From Varanus komodoensis (Eukaryota > Chordata > Lepidosauria > Squamata > Varanidae): a DNA stretch of 64,000 nucleotides. The notes beneath the pieces are model-generated. The model did not search any database. It saw only the letters and a program-made list of their open reading frames with translations, and had not been told where the DNA came from. The translations under genes were made by a program, and so were the position numbers. The stretch lies in contig NW_025335268.1 in NCBI RefSeq assembly GCF_004798865.1, positions 82,430,187-82,494,186 on the forward strand, read 5' to 3'. Positions 13,131 to 48,469 of the stretch are shown piece after piece (position 1 is the first letter of the stretch; every line of letters begins with the position of its first letter).

Positions 13131-13299
13131 GGGTCAATATGCACATAACCTGCACTTGATTTTTTTTTCTATTTATTTCTATTCATTTTTAGCCAAGATT
13201 CTGTAGATGGTTAAGATAAAATTAACTTAAAACAACCCTCAAGTGATTGCAATTGAATCAGCATGGAAGCATAGCAGTGGTACAGAATAAAATCTGATA

Positions 13300-15750
13300 T
13301 TAAAATTGAAGTTGAAAAATTAAACTGTTAAAATGCTGAGGGAATGAAAAAGTCTTCACTTGGTGCTGAACAGAGTACAAAGTAAGTTCCAAGCACATTT
13401 CTTTGGGGAGCTCATTCCACAACTGTGGTGTCACAACCACAAAGGTCCTCCTCCTGGTAGCCACCCACTCTACCTCCTTTGGAAGGGGCTCCTGAAGAAG
13501 GACCCCTGAAGATGACCTCAAGGTCTGGGTGGATGTAACGGTGAGGCAACACACCACCACCGACACTGCCGGGAGATTCCCCGCCTCCTGGCAGTCCGTA
13601 GGGCCAGCAAAGCACAACCTCTGCCCTTGGCAAGGGAAATGGCACTGGACTAGGACACAGTGACCCACGTCTTGGGGAAAAGGAACTTTGTTAAGCTACA
13701 ACACACACGCCATCCATACAGAAAAATAAAACAACTTCAACTACATGAGGAGAAGGGGAAGGAGAAAGGGAGAGAGAAGTAGGAGAGCAGCTTTTAGTCA
13801 ATAGAGTACAATTGCAGATATTCGCCCCCATTGGGTCTTTTGACCACCCCAGACCCTAAAATAACAAACACTAGCTAGTCTAAAACCTAATATCTCCCAC
13901 TGTACCTAACCCATCTTCTCAAGAGTAATGGCCCCAAACTCCAGGGCCTCATGCATCTGGCAGCCGGCATTCCTCCTCCTACCCCAGAAGCATGTGTGGC
14001 CTGGTCTCCAAGCCCTCCTTTTATTCCTCCCTGAGCAATCAGAATCCTTTGTTCTCTGGCATGACATCGAACAATCTAAGCCATTTGCCCTCTAAGGGAA
14101 CACTAGCCAATCAGGACCATTTGATCCATGGGGTGTCATCTCCGGCATCTCCAACTGGGATCCTCCCCTGGGAAGGTTGTGAAAATCCTTGAAAATCTCC
14201 AGACTTTCAGTTGTTTTTCTCTCTTGGCCTGCTTGTCCTTAAAGTGGCCACCTGTGCCTGGCCTGCTTGCTATATCCCTTAACCCTTTCTTCTTCCTCTG
14301 CGGCTTAAGGCCCTTTCTGTTCCAGTGGGTATGTATTGAATTAGGCGATCCTTCAGATAACCTGGCCCAAGGGCTGTGAATGTTAGGTCTGCATAATCTA
14401 TTTCATTCAGTAGTGCCTGGAGTGTTCAGCCACCACCTGCTCAAGCAACTTGCCCCAGAAGGTGATGTTGGCCACTGGCTGATAGTTGTTAACATCCTCT
14501 GGGTCCAGGTGTGACTTAATTAAGTCTCTTTTAAAGAGGCTGGCACCACACCCTCTCTCAAGGAGGCATCACAGCCTCTTGGACCCAGGTAGAAATTCTT
14601 TCCTTAATTGTTGTAATGAGCCATGGGAACAAAGGTGATAAGTGGTGGACTGGACTTGACCAGGAACAATGTCTGTATCCTCAGGCTTTAATAGCTGAAG
14701 CTCATCCAACAGAACTATCCCAGGCAGTACTCTGGATGCCTTTGCTGGTGGAACTGCTTTAACTGTGGTATCGCATTCAATTTGAATTCAAGAAATTTTG
14801 TCAAATTCATAACAGCGAGCTACTGAGGGCTCCACAATTTCCATAATATAGCAGGCTCCTGTGGATGATTCTGAGAAGATGCAGCACTGGTGGAAAATAA
14901 TTCCCTCTGTGTCACCCTTCCTGCCACACAGTAGGCTTGATAATGAGCTCTAACCCATGTTTGATCAGAGTCAATTCTGACTTTTCCACCTGTGCTCTAG
15001 CTTTCTCTCATCTTGCTTCATTGCCCCCAACTCAGGTGTCTACCAAGGAGCTGGCCAAGCTTTGCTTAAGAGGGCACTTAGGTGCAGTTGTGTCGACCAC
15101 CCGAGTCATTTCTGCATCCCCCAGTATGACCAGGGCTTCAACAGAAACACCAGCCATACCAGCTGGAACCTCCCCCAGAGCCCTCTTGAAACCACCAGGC
15201 TCCATGAACCTCTGTGGGGAGACTACTTAAGAAGGTTCCCCTGCCTTGAAAAGAGGAAAAGATGTAGAAAGTGTAAACCTCAGTAGGAAGTGATCTAAGC
15301 CCAGTGGCAAGGGGGTTAATACTAATCCCCCCACTTCCAGATCATCGTCCTCCTGCCCAGTTGAGATAAGCAGATCAAGAGTGTGTCCTTTTACATGTGT
15401 TGGGTCAATAACATGTTCAGACACCCCCATGGTTCTCATGGAAACCATGAATTCCTGAGCCACCCAGGATGCAGCAGCCTTGGCATTAAGATCTCCCGGA
15501 ACCATCATACTGGAGGTCCTCAACACCAAGTCCAAGACCACTGCTGTCAGCTCACTCAATTTTACGCTAGAGAAAATACATGCATCTCTGAATTGGATTG
15601 AGCTGGCCCTGCAGTGTGGGAGAGAATAACTTTCAAATATTCTGCACCACATCTGAGAAAAAGTGAAACCTGCTCCAGCCCCAAATAACAGTGGAAAGGT
15701 TTAATCCTCTCCTGGTACACAGTGTTCCTGATCCAAATTGCCACATGTAC
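13300..15750 (-). mobile_element. L2/CR1-like LINE, internally deleted, split by a solo LTR
   Basis: Minus-strand LINE in order: endonuclease pieces (15744-15227) with GDLNAKA and the PTHVKGHTLDLL stretch, then a reverse transcriptase start (about 14590-14420) reading HLDPEDVNNYQPVANITFWG and LEQVVAEHS. An internal deletion then joins this to the C-terminal LGPGYLKDRL (about 14390-14330). The C-terminus resumes at 13660-13320 with RSSSGVLLQEPLPKEVEW, RRRTFVVVTPQLWNELPKE and HQVKTFSF. Between the last two pieces lies a 0.66-kb non-LINE insert. Several frame changes and stops show it is long dead. The motifs match L2/CR1-clade ORF2; the exact family needs a search. Confidence 0.8.
13661..14324 (-). 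mobile_element. Probable solo LTR of an endogenous retrovirus-like element
   Basis: A block of about 664 bp that interrupts the LINE reading pattern. On the minus strand it begins TGGAACAG and ends GGGTCA (TG...CA), with CCAAT-like ATTGGC/ATTGCTC boxes, a TATA-like AATAAAAGG about 30 nt after the latter, and a T-rich segment near the 3' end, as in an LTR. No internal retroviral region flanks it, so it would be a fossil solo LTR. CACTG occurs at both edges but does not give a clean target duplication, so the exact ends are uncertain. Being inside the dead LINE, it is younger than that LINE. Confidence 0.5.
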
Positions 15751-16497
15751 TTACTCTGAAGCAAAAAGGAAAAAAAGGTATGCTATATAATAAGCATCAT
15801 GTGTAGATTGACCCTAAGTCAGCACTGTGGGCACACCATTTAACATAAAATTTGTTTAATTTTTGTCCAGGCAAAACCACTCCATACCAATGATTACCTG
15901 AGCAGAGAGACTCTTCCAATGGCATGAAAACTTACAGAGTTTTGCCAGAGTCAGCTTATGGGTTTTTCCATAAGACAGCTCCATATTTCCACTGGCCCTT
16001 TGGGAACACATCTCAGTGAGTCTGCCTGCTTAATGCCATTGCCACCAGCTGCTGTAACTCCTCATCTTCTTTCTTATTATTACAGCACTTGCTTGGTCAA
16101 AAGGCAGAGAGGCGGTAGAGTAGCATCTGCTCCTCCACTACTGTTGTCTGAACAAAAGCAAGAGTGAACAAGCAAGTCGCAATGGTGAAGAAGAGGTTGA
16201 AGTCCAGAGAGTTGTAGTCATTTGTTGCTGGTTGCTACTGGGTTGCTACCCTTGGCAGGTGCCCAACCATGTCTGTCTTTGAGACCAGCCCTGATGTATT
16301 TCATATGTACCTTCTCATGGACAAATGAAGTCCTTGTGAAAGACAGTGAGCAGATGAAATATTTAAAGGAAACTTCTTCGACATGGTGTCCCCTGGATGT
16401 ATTGGCTTGCACAGTTCTAAAGGAAGCACTTTAGGTCCTCTCTGCTACTATTTACACCAGCAGAGAGGGCATTAAAGTCATAAGCCTTAATTCATGC

Positions 16498-16533
16498 ATG
16501 AGTGAGACACAAGATGAGTGAGACACAAGATGA
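16498..16533. repeat. Short tandem repeat, 16-bp unit
   Basis: ATGAGTGAGACACAAG occurs twice in tandem followed by a partial third copy. Confidence 0.9.
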
Positions 16534-16728
16534 AGCCCAGGAGTAGTTAGTCTGCCCCCCATTAAAGCCATCACCAAATAATTTAGGATTTGTAAACCCC
16601 AACCTTTAATGTCTAATGTCTGCCAATTGGATCCCACTTTCATTCTCATTTATTCCTTTTGCATTCCCTATACATCTCAACTATAAGATGTTATTCCCAA
16701 TTGACATATTCTATTGTTTAATTTTCAG

Positions 16729-39529
<22,801 letters not shown>

Positions 39530-39550
39530 AGTGGAACACAAAACATTAAG
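39530..39550 (+). other. PRKX: PRKX 3' UTR, part in exon 8
   Basis: Twenty-one non-coding bases between the TAA stop and a plausible splice donor (attaag/gtatta). Because the stop lies only 21 nt before the inferred junction, the spliced mRNA should escape nonsense-mediated decay under the 50-55 nt rule. The junction is inferred from the donor/acceptor pair and from the long conserved-looking 3' end downstream; the exon could instead read through without splicing. Confidence 0.6.
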
Positions 39551-39959
39551 GTATTAGGCCTCTATCAGCACTATTTTTTCATCTATTTTATAAAAATTGA
39601 TATTATGTTTTATTTGTAGAATTAAAGCACAAGTATGTTACAGCAGATAGTATTTCTGAATATCTTCTCTGGTCTTTTTATAGAATCATATTCTATAGAA
39701 TCCTTTTTTGTTTGGTTTAAAAATTAAGGAAGGAATGTCTTGAGATCATTTAAAGGCCTTAAATTCCTTAAAGAAATGTTACAACAATACTAATAATCCT
39801 TTTGCATTATTTTGGCTACTGTGAACAAAGAAAGGGTGAGACATCATGTACAGGTTTGATAAGGTGTGAATTCAACAGACTGGCTTTTCTTTTATAATAT
39901 AAATTAGTTATCATGATGAATTATCAAAAATTGAATACTTATTTTTATTTATTTGCTAG
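39551..39959 (+). other. PRKX: PRKX 3' UTR intron (409 bp)
   Basis: Candidate intron with donor gtatta and acceptor tttatttatttgctag preceded by a T-rich tract. It is AT-rich and holds no recognised element. If it is not removed, the 3' UTR is simply continuous from 39530. Confidence 0.55.
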
Positions 39960-42900
39960 AAACTGGAAGAAGATTTTGATACTGGGCAACTGAAAAGAAG
40001 AGCAGAAAATATTACTGAAGAATTCTTTTGAAATGAATAACAAAATGTTACTGGGTTATGCATAGTATTTAAAGAAATAATGTTAAAAATAGGGAAAGGG
40101 ACAATACTCATGTTTAGTTGTACAGATTTGGAATTAGTTCAGTAAACTAAAATACTGAAACACCTACCCTGAGATGTAGACATTCAAATTTCTTAGTTTT
40201 TTTAAATTAAAATTATTTTAGTATTGTTTCTTGCTATGCCCAAACCTCTTTTGCATAGTTATCTCATAGACTAACTTTATAAGTTTATACTAAAATTGTC
40301 ATTTAAAGCACAAATTAGTGTATATGTATATAATGAAATCAATACATTTAAAGCACAGAAACTGTGCAAAAATGTAAATTTTGTACTTTACAGAGTCTAT
40401 GGTTTTTATTCTGAAGTTTTTTTCAAGATGCTCTCTGGAAGTTAAAAAGAATCTTGAAATGATAAATAGGTTTTTCAGCATCTTCTATACATTTTATAAT
40501 TATTTGTAAAAAGAAATATACACATAAATTTTTAGAAAATGTTAACATTTCCAGCCATACTACTTGAAACTAAAAGATAAAAGGCCTTGCTGGATGTCTT
40601 ATTTTTTTCTTTCGATCACATCATACTTTCTTTAGGAAGTTGAGCTAATACAATGTGTTTGTACATTGTATTTCTTTCCAGGATTCATAACATGCTTATT
40701 TTTAAGTATAAGAAATCATGGCAAAGTATATCTTGCAGCACCTGTTGATAGTAAGGGTAGAGTCTAATACTTGACTCTACATTTCCTTAAAATTGTTGCA
40801 CGTGCAGGGACCTGAAAGTCATCTAAATCAGCCACCTTTCATAAGTCCAGATTTCTATATGCATGTCCATCACGGAATAACTGCAATTTTAACAGATGGC
40901 CTGACGTGTGAAGCCATTAGCAAATAATCAAGTTCCACAACCAGAGATTGCATGTTAACTGACAGCAATTCAGAGATGCTATATTTGCATTCCGCTATGA
41001 CTTCACTAAAGCTGTTGCTTTATGGTGTCATCAAGTGATAACATGCATATGTAAATTACTGCTGAAGCAGGATCACCTCCATATTATTAAAATTATTCAT
41101 ACAATTTATACTGCCAGAATAAATAAGAAAATGTAGAATGTAACACTTGGAACTAGGAGTATACATTTATCGGATCCCAAGATTAAGCTAGAGATTGTTG
41201 ATATTTGCTGTTTAAATTGAGCAGCACTGCTACAACTTGAATTTTCTAGCCTTACAGGTAGTCTCTCTGTGTACTTCCTAAATTGATTTTAAAATGTTTA
41301 TTGGAACAGCCAGTATAGCCATTGATGAGAGATGCTGGAGCAATAGGACAAAACATCTGAAGGGATACCACTGGCCCATCACTGCTGTAAAGGAAGATCC
41401 TTCTAATAGAATTTGTTCATCTGAGCAGTTTACATTATTGGAACCATGCAAATTAACCAAGTAGATGCACTGAGGCAGCCTATGTAATATGTCGCAATCT
41501 GTCCGTCCATAAATGTATATACTTTGAACTTCATTATATTAGTGCACATTTAAAAATGCCAAGGTAGTGCTTCCAGCAAGTGTTCTCCAGTAACATTCTC
41601 AAGCAAGAGCTACTTAGATTAGAAATAAAGGTATAGTGAGTCACTAGTATTCTAGTGCTGTTGATAATTGATTTTAATTAAACACAGTGGGTTGAACACC
41701 CACCAGAGGAACAGAAACTGCTAGCAAAATGGATCTTGCCTATCTCCAGGCTGCTATCCTGACTTTTCAACAGCTATTAGATCAGCTTTCTATTTCCATT
41801 GAGAAGCAGTGATGCACTTCAGTAAAGGCTGCTAGGAATTACTGAACTAGCATGCTTAATTATTATACATACTGCAACTTCAGAAATTCATTTAGTTGCC
41901 AAGCCACTGAAACTGAACTAATTTCAGTTAGTATCCAATTGTTGACATTTCCTTTTTACCTGTTATTAAAGTTGAACCACAGAATAGAGGTTTTCATTTG
42001 GCAAATTAATGATGCATGGAAATCAATTATGGATGGTATATGCAATCTAATGCAGAAAGAAACTTAGACTTTTGTTGGATGAGAGGTACATTTTAGAATA
42101 TAGCTTTCCTAGCATAATGTAGTAATATAAAGAAGCTGATGTGATTCAACTTTTCACAAAGCACTCATCATGCCAAGCAAGTGCTGATGAAGTTAGACAT
42201 CTCTGTTGCAGTTAATTTATCAGTACACCAGTAACCTGGAAATGGCAGTAGGAGAAAGGTGCGTTAAGGAAGGGGACTATCAACTAGTGCTACTATCTCT
42301 GGATTGGATCCAAAATAAATTAGTTGATCTTAGATCTCATTGAAACAAATGAAAGAAATCATTCAGACTTGATACAGTTTCCAGTAAAATCAACTGTATT
42401 AACCAAATGGGGCTGGTCCTGCAAGGCAGCTTGCTGTTTGTGGAAACCCCAGCTTGCATGTGGCTTGGCCTTTTCCCTGTCTGGCTTTCAAGTGTCAATT
42501 TATATAATATACCTTTAATTTTTGTCCAATTTTGTACTCCTGTCCTGTTTCTAAATATCAGGTGCCCTGCCTGAAATTCTTATATCAGTATCTGACAAAA
42601 ATAAATACACAGAGAAGAAAATTAGGCCGTTATTCCATTTCTGGAATCATTTGAAAATATTTAACTGCTGAACTTGCTTATCTTTTTTATTTTTTATTTT
42701 TGCTATCTCATAGTTTCAGTTTCAAGAGTCTGAAATCATAGTTTTAATAACTACTGTTATTTGTAATTATTTTGCCTTACAACAGACTTTAGCACACCGG
42801 CAATATGCTTTAGGTGGTACAGAGGTACAGGGCCCTTTCCCACTACCATAAAAGTAATGTTTCTCATGGAATGTTGCATACAAACACTTGATCTGTATCT

Positions 42901-43281
42901 TTCAAAACCTGGGAATGACACCATATGAGGCATTTGCCATGCATGAAACACACAGCAATTGTGCATTTGAGAATGAGCAGCCACAATGAATAAGTGCCCA
43001 AACTTCATTAAGAAGTTAATTTGTACTTGTACTTCTGCTATGTCATACAGCCTGTGCATAAGGGCACAATTTGGTTGGGAGTTTATAGAATAAAGCATCT
43101 AATAAACCGTCACAATAAATCAACAGTACAGATCAGGTCCATAAAAAGACATTCCAATACTAAAAATAGGATGCCCCAGTTCCTACTGATTTGTTTTTAT
43201 TGGAATTCAACCTTCATTACCATGGCTATTTTATAGTGGTTTGGTTGTTTAAGTAACTTCTAATAGGACTCCCTTTTTCAC

Positions 43282-43301
43282 TTTTTTTTTTTTTTTTTTT
43301 T
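43282..43301 (+). repeat. T20 homopolymer in the PRKX 3' UTR
   Basis: Twenty consecutive T within the inferred terminal exon, giving a U20 tract in the mRNA. Confidence 0.95.
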
Positions 43302-43967
43302 GCTTGTTATGGACCAATAGATAAAGCCAAAATAATTCTTCTCTAGGTCCTTTCTAAACTGCCCTCTATAAAGTTGTTATGTGGCTCACTGACATAATTT
43401 AGTGATCAGATCCGATACCACATAGCTTGAAATGAGGCCAATGCATAGATTATCCTGTAAATTTGCTTAATTAAATTGAAGCGTGTGCTGTTAAGTTTTA
43501 ACCAAGGTGATCTGCTGTAGAAGAGAAATTCTAATATATCAAAATGTAGGTACTAAACTATGTTTAACCAGATGAACAGATCTTGTAAAGCAAATAGGAG
43601 GTGGAATATAGCAAGCCAATCATCTTGCCATACAGGAGAATTAAAAGTTCTGTGCTTCCTATATTACAGAATTTTTCAGCTTTCAAGAACTGTAGCATGA
43701 TTTCTTTGTACTGTACTGTGTACAGATTTACTATGTTTTGCACTTTTCTATGGCAAACATGACAGCTTTATAAATATTCTGTTGTACAGTAAATAAGGGA
43801 TAGTTACATCTATGTACAAAACAAAACCAAATTGAACAGATATGATCTCCGAGGCAGACTTGGACTGATGTCAGAGAAGTTGCTTGTTAGTTCTAACTTA
43901 TATGTGTAATAAGTACTGTACAAATACATTCATCAGCCCTCATTGCACAATGAAAATCACTGTGATC

Positions 43968-43977
43968 TGTAAATAAA
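43968..43977 (+). terminator. PRKX: PRKX polyadenylation signal overlapping a Pumilio-type site
   Basis: AATAAA at 43972-43977 is followed after about 25-40 bp by GT-rich sequence (gtctgttgaatgttatattgtc), a normal cleavage-site arrangement. The octamer TGTAAATA (43968-43975), the Pumilio consensus, overlaps the hexamer. Cleavage is expected at about 43990-44000. Confidence 0.65.
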
Positions 43978-44612
43978 ACTTAGTCCAAAAATACGTCTGT
44001 TGAATGTTATATTGTCATAAGCTTATGTAAGATTCTGAGAAAATTATACTTAACATTTAAAACTTCTTGTTGATATGCAGTTTGATTGATTGGATGAAGG
44101 TGCTGTACTTACCTCTGGCAGAAGAAAATGTCTTCAAGTATTTTACATTTCAATCCCTCACAGAGATGGTGCTTTACTTCTTTTCAAAAGACGAACATGT
44201 CCCTCTCATTTTATTTCTAATGTAGAGATTTGTTCTCATTTGTTTGTGCTTAGCTAGGTAGATAGCAGTGTGCCTTTTCTGTCAGACTCTTCCTGTTGGT
44301 TATTTTTGACAAAACCATGAGTGTTCACAGCAACACACAGTAGAAAACGGTGCCACTGTTTGTGCTGCTTAATGAATCCTTCCCAAATCACAAGGCAGTT
44401 ACTATGCCAAATCAACATATTCCATATAGATATGTCCACAAGTCATCTGGACCGCCACTGACCTAAAATGACTGATGTAATGGAGGATGCCACTCCTAGG
44501 TGGGCAACATGATTGCCAAAAGATCAGGAGAGCCACATTGTTGTTCCTTATTGACTATGCTAGGCTTGTAGCAGCACAGTTGACCGTCCCTGTTCTGGAA
44601 GCATGGTAGCAC

Positions 44613-44740
44613 TGGGGAACACATGACACTCCAATTGCTGATGAACTACAATCCTGCCATCATTAGCAGAGCATAGCTAATGATGATGGATGATGGTACC
44701 TATAGTCCAATCACAACTGGAGGGCCTACACTTATCCATC
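44613..44740. mobile_element. Fold-back MITE-like element, copy 9
   Basis: tgatgaactacaatcctgcc and, inverted, gatgatggtacctatagtcc, with cactggggaacacatgacac and actggagggcctacac outside. Both arms are recognisable. Confidence 0.65.
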
Positions 44741-45299
44741 ACTGAGTTAGAGAAAATAGATTGATTTTCTGTCAGTGTTATGAAATCAGAACTTGTGATT
44801 TTCTTTTAAAATCTGTATGAAACCGAATGACAATGTTTAAATAAACGTTCATTAAATATCAAGGTAATAATCAAAGGGGAGGAGCTCTCAAAGTATATGC
44901 TAAATTAGTGCCAATTCTACCATATTTAATGCTGCCTTTTATTTTGCCTTTTTGTAAATCTTTTTTCCTAGAAAACAATTTGAATAATTACCATGAATCT
45001 ATTATTGTCAACTTAAGCTTGCCAGCTCAAGTAGAATAGTTTGCATTACCAACTTAGAATCATAGTATATTTCTTTAGCAGTCCAGGAACTGATGGCATG
45101 GTGGAATGTTTACTTGAATATGAGCAGTTCTAGTCCCAAGTTTTTGAGTAAAACACTCTTCCTCAGTAAGTCTACATTCTCACCATTTCACTAGTTTCTG
45201 TTGCTCCTCACTTTAATCCCCTTTCTCTTTTTTGTTCTACTTGATTGCTTAATCCACTAAGTCATTGAGTAAGAAAGCAACGGCAACTGTTGTTGTTCT

Positions 45300-45470
45300 T
45301 CACCACAACTGTTTATGTATTAGATATATATCCCATCTTTTTTTTTCTTTTAAAGAACTGAGATCAGCTTACATCATCATTCCCCTTCTGCTCTCAATTT
45401 TATTCTCACAATAACAACCCTGGGAAGTAAGTTGGGCTGAGAGTCTGTGACTGGCCCAGGTAAAAGGGTT
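45300..45470 (+). mobile_element. MIR-like SINE fragment
   Basis: ttttattctcacaataacaa, ccctgggaagtaagttgggctg and gtgactggcccagg follow the MIR/CORE-like order 'tcctcacaacaaccctgtgaggta...ggctgaga...tgacttgcccaagg'. Confidence 0.6.
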
Positions 45471-45499
45471 TCAGTGGTAAGGAAGAACAGCTTGAAGAG

Positions 45500-45600
45500 A
45501 CTTTTGTCAGTGGGCCTGGGATATAGAAATAGTGGGTTCAAACCACTACTCAGCTATGGAAGCTATTCCAAGCCAGTTCTTGAAATAGTTTTAAAGTGTC
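45500..45600 (+). mobile_element. tRNA-related SINE fragment with B box
   Basis: gtgggttcaaaccactactcagctatggaagc contains GGTTCAAACC, an RNA polymerase III B-box match, in the context 'gggttcaaatcccactcagccatgaagc' known from reptile SINEs. No tRNA cloverleaf is present, so it is not a tRNA gene. Confidence 0.5.
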
Positions 45601-46204
45601 ACTATGTACACCTTGTAGAAAGGACAGGAGGTGTGTGTAATCATGCATTTGGTTTCAAAAAGTGAAGGTTGTCACAATTGGACAACTGGAAATACATGTT
45701 ATTTTGCACCCTTTCAAAATAATTATTTGAAATTTTACCAACCCATGGTTTTGACAAACTGTGGGGGTTTCCAAGCAGCAAAATGTATGAATTGTGTTGG
45801 ATATTCTCTACAATGTGGGCCTCAAGCCTAACTTTAGGAGATTCATTGTGTGTTTGGCATGAAGATCAATATGGCTCCTCCCTCAACTGTTAGCACCAAC
45901 AACCTTTCCTTCAAGCCAGCTCATCTCATCTGCTTTATTAAAACGAGTCTTCCCTGCCCCAGTTTCATCCATCTTTATTGGCCAGGTTCATACTGGGATG
46001 TCTTGTTGTATGAAGCCAACCAGAATGATTAAGTCATGCAGCGGTTCAGACCACATGACAAAATACATCATGACTTACCATGCTGAGTGAACTCAGTAAT
46101 TTTTGTGCGTCACATTATCAAATTGTTAGCCAGGACTCTCTTGTTTCATGCACCTATAATCCTGCCTGGAAGCCTTTTTGAGGAGCAACGTTAAAATTCT
46201 GCAA

Positions 46205-47860
46205 ATAAATAGATCTTTCCTTTCTTTCCTTTCTCTCATTCCTTCATTCAGTCATTGACCAGCCAATAAAACACAAAATGACACTTAGTTAAAAATAAGA
46301 AATATCCAATACTGATAAAATTACAATAATTAAAATAAGTAAAAACATTCTGGTAGAACCTAACAACATTAAGGGTTAATTCTACCGTGCACTGTACAAA
46401 CTGCTGAACAATATTTGGCTGTAGTCAAGGAGATAAAGTCGGATTGATCAGATAAAAGTAACTTAAGGTAAAAAGAATTGGAGTAACTGGGATATTTTGA
46501 AAAGAGTGGGGATAACAGTTCCTGGTGAGCACCTGTAGAGAGGGCAGTAAAGAATAACATACTCCAGTGATTCAATTATTTCTCCCCCACATAGGCAGAG
46601 TCTCTGTTCAAGGGGTGTTTTTTATATCTCCCTTCAGTAATAGCTGTTGGGAAGGCATTGAATCTGGCTGGAGATAAAGCCCTTCTAAATTTGGGGATAG
46701 TTATGCTGCTGAGATATCTAGCTGGTTGCAAAAGATGTGTGGTATGGTTCAGGAAGGTATTTCTGGATAAAACTGGATAATCTGTAGCTCTAGATCAATG
46801 GCCCACTATTTAAGTTCTGCTAACACCCATTCATAGCCCATCGAGGAGATAGCTGGTCATGAATAACCATATAATAGCCATTTGGCCTGTATTGCATGGC
46901 TCTGTGAGCTGTCGGTCATTATTAGAGGGACTAAGCCAGATGGAAAAAAGAGGAGCTTAAGCCAGTAAGAAAAGATGTGAATCCAGGCCAACGTTTCAAT
47001 TTTAAGACGGCCAGATACATGTTGCAGTACCATGATTGAGATGCAGCATGGTGCTTGGAAGATAGTCGTCAGGAACTTAGACTGAAATCTTTCCAAAGGA
47101 AGAAAAGACCTGTAGGGTCCCAATTGGGCTCCAATCAAGAGCTGGCCTTGAATCTTAGTTGAGAAGACTTTAATTGCTGTGGGTATATATTGTACACCTT
47201 TAGAAAATTAAAAGTTTGTAAGTTTGACACTGTTTTTGTACATTTAAGATGACATATTCAGCATGAAATTTGCAGTTATCTGTAACATGAAAGACAATCT
47301 CCAGATATTTGAAGGATGTGACTTGCTCAATTAGATGGTTATTAAGTCGCAAAACATGCATCTTAGGGCACTTGGCAAAAACCACAACTTTGGTTTTAGA
47401 GTAATTAATTTCTAAACCATCTTTCTGGCAATGCTCAGCTAACACATGGAGTGCCCATCTCAGGTCAATCTGTGTTTGAGAAAGTAGCACAGCATCATCT
47501 ACATATAAAAGAGCAGAGATGTGTCTATTTCCCAGTTTCAGTGGATGAAGGGAAGGGCTGTTGAGTTTGTCAATAAAAGCATAGGGGCAATAAAAGCATA
47601 CATCCTTGTCTCACTCCCCTCTTAACTGGAATTTCTTTAGTGCATTGTCCTTGGACTTGCAACACACCTTCATCCTAGAATTCTCATATAATTTATATAT
47701 AAGCACAAGTAATCTTTTGTCGAATGAAGAAGAGTTCAGTTTCTCTCAGAGTTTGGAGCTGGAGATGAGGTCAAAAGCACATCTATATAGGCATAATTCC
47801 TCTAATTCTGGATACAGTCATTCCCCATGAATTTCTGTGATCCTTTTAGATAAGATATTA
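46205..47860 (-). mobile_element. R4/Dong-like LINE, 5'-truncated, with reverse transcriptase
   Basis: Minus-strand ORF2 remnant. From 5' to 3': an FDLISS stretch, then ISALLYVDDAVLLSQTQ carrying the catalytic YVDD box at about 47520-47470. Next come KINYSKTK-like EINYSKTKVVVFAK and EQVTSFKYLEIVFH (thumb), then FQSKFLTTIFQAP and LAWIHIFSYWLKLLFFPSGLVPLIMTDS (about 47080-46900). It ends near a GGAAA-type simple repeat (46205-46240, T-rich on the + strand). The C-terminal motifs fit R4/Dong-like elements of lizards as I recall them. Frame changes and stops indicate an inactive copy. Confidence 0.7.
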
Positions 47861-48469
47861 TATATGAAGAGCTCTGAATATTTAATGCTGATATTTAGCA
47901 TTAATGTGGTCAGTAAGGTTTAACTTAAAGCATATCTGCATTTTTAGACAGATTTAAGGATAAGAAAGGCATTTGTTCGTCTTTGTTACTCTATGCTCAC
48001 TAATTTCTGTTTAATATTTACACTAATGGAAGTTCGTTCTGTTCCATTGGCATCCACTTTGACTAAACAATAAATTGTGTAAAGTCACATTTATGAAGGT
48101 TACATTAAAAAAAACATACATCCAATACTGGGAGTAAAAAATATAGAAGTAGCTTAGTATCACATGGTCAGAGAATTAATATTGATTAGATTGTATTCAT
48201 ATTAGATCATGAGGAATAGCAAATGTTAAAGTGTCTTTCTTTCCCAAACTTAACAAAGATGAATTCATAAAATCTACAGCGATGGAAAAACTGATTATTG
48301 GTAAGATAGGAAACAATATGGTTTTTGTCAAAACCTTTATCCATTATTTTATAATTAGGTAGAACAGAAAGAAAGGGCAACTTTTGGCTGCTTTCCTCCT
48401 GTGCATCTTTTTCAAAGACATTATCAAAATGTCTTTCTGCAGAATATTTGATATTCCAGCTTTGACCCT

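Larger units (their letters stand above)
1..16728 (+). other. PRKX: PRKX intron 1 (3' part)
   Basis: Non-coding sequence upstream of exon 2; the intron begins before the window. Identified contents are listed separately: fold-back MITEs, a microsatellite, an L1 tail, a SINE trace, a Tigger MITE, an assembly gap, and a nested LINE/LTR block. No exon-like or conserved coding segment is seen in 1-4150, 6300-8480, 9670-11680, 11900-12960 or 15760-16728. An ORF of 157 codons at 10630-11103 is hydrophobic and unrecognised. Confidence 0.85.
39960..43995 (+). other. PRKX: PRKX terminal exon, long 3' UTR
   Basis: About 4 kb of AT-rich, largely repeat-free sequence from the acceptor at 39959 to a polyadenylation signal near 43972. 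Human PRKX mRNA also has a 3' UTR of several kilobases, which supports the length. Internal AATAAA hexamers near 41118, 41625 and 43089 could give shorter isoforms. A run of 20 T occurs at 43282-43301. The end is inferred; no transcript data were available. Confidence 0.6.

Noticed and set aside
45530-45546. Possible tRNA gene from the GGTTCAAACC B box
   Set aside because: No A box at the right spacing and no cloverleaf; fits a SINE.
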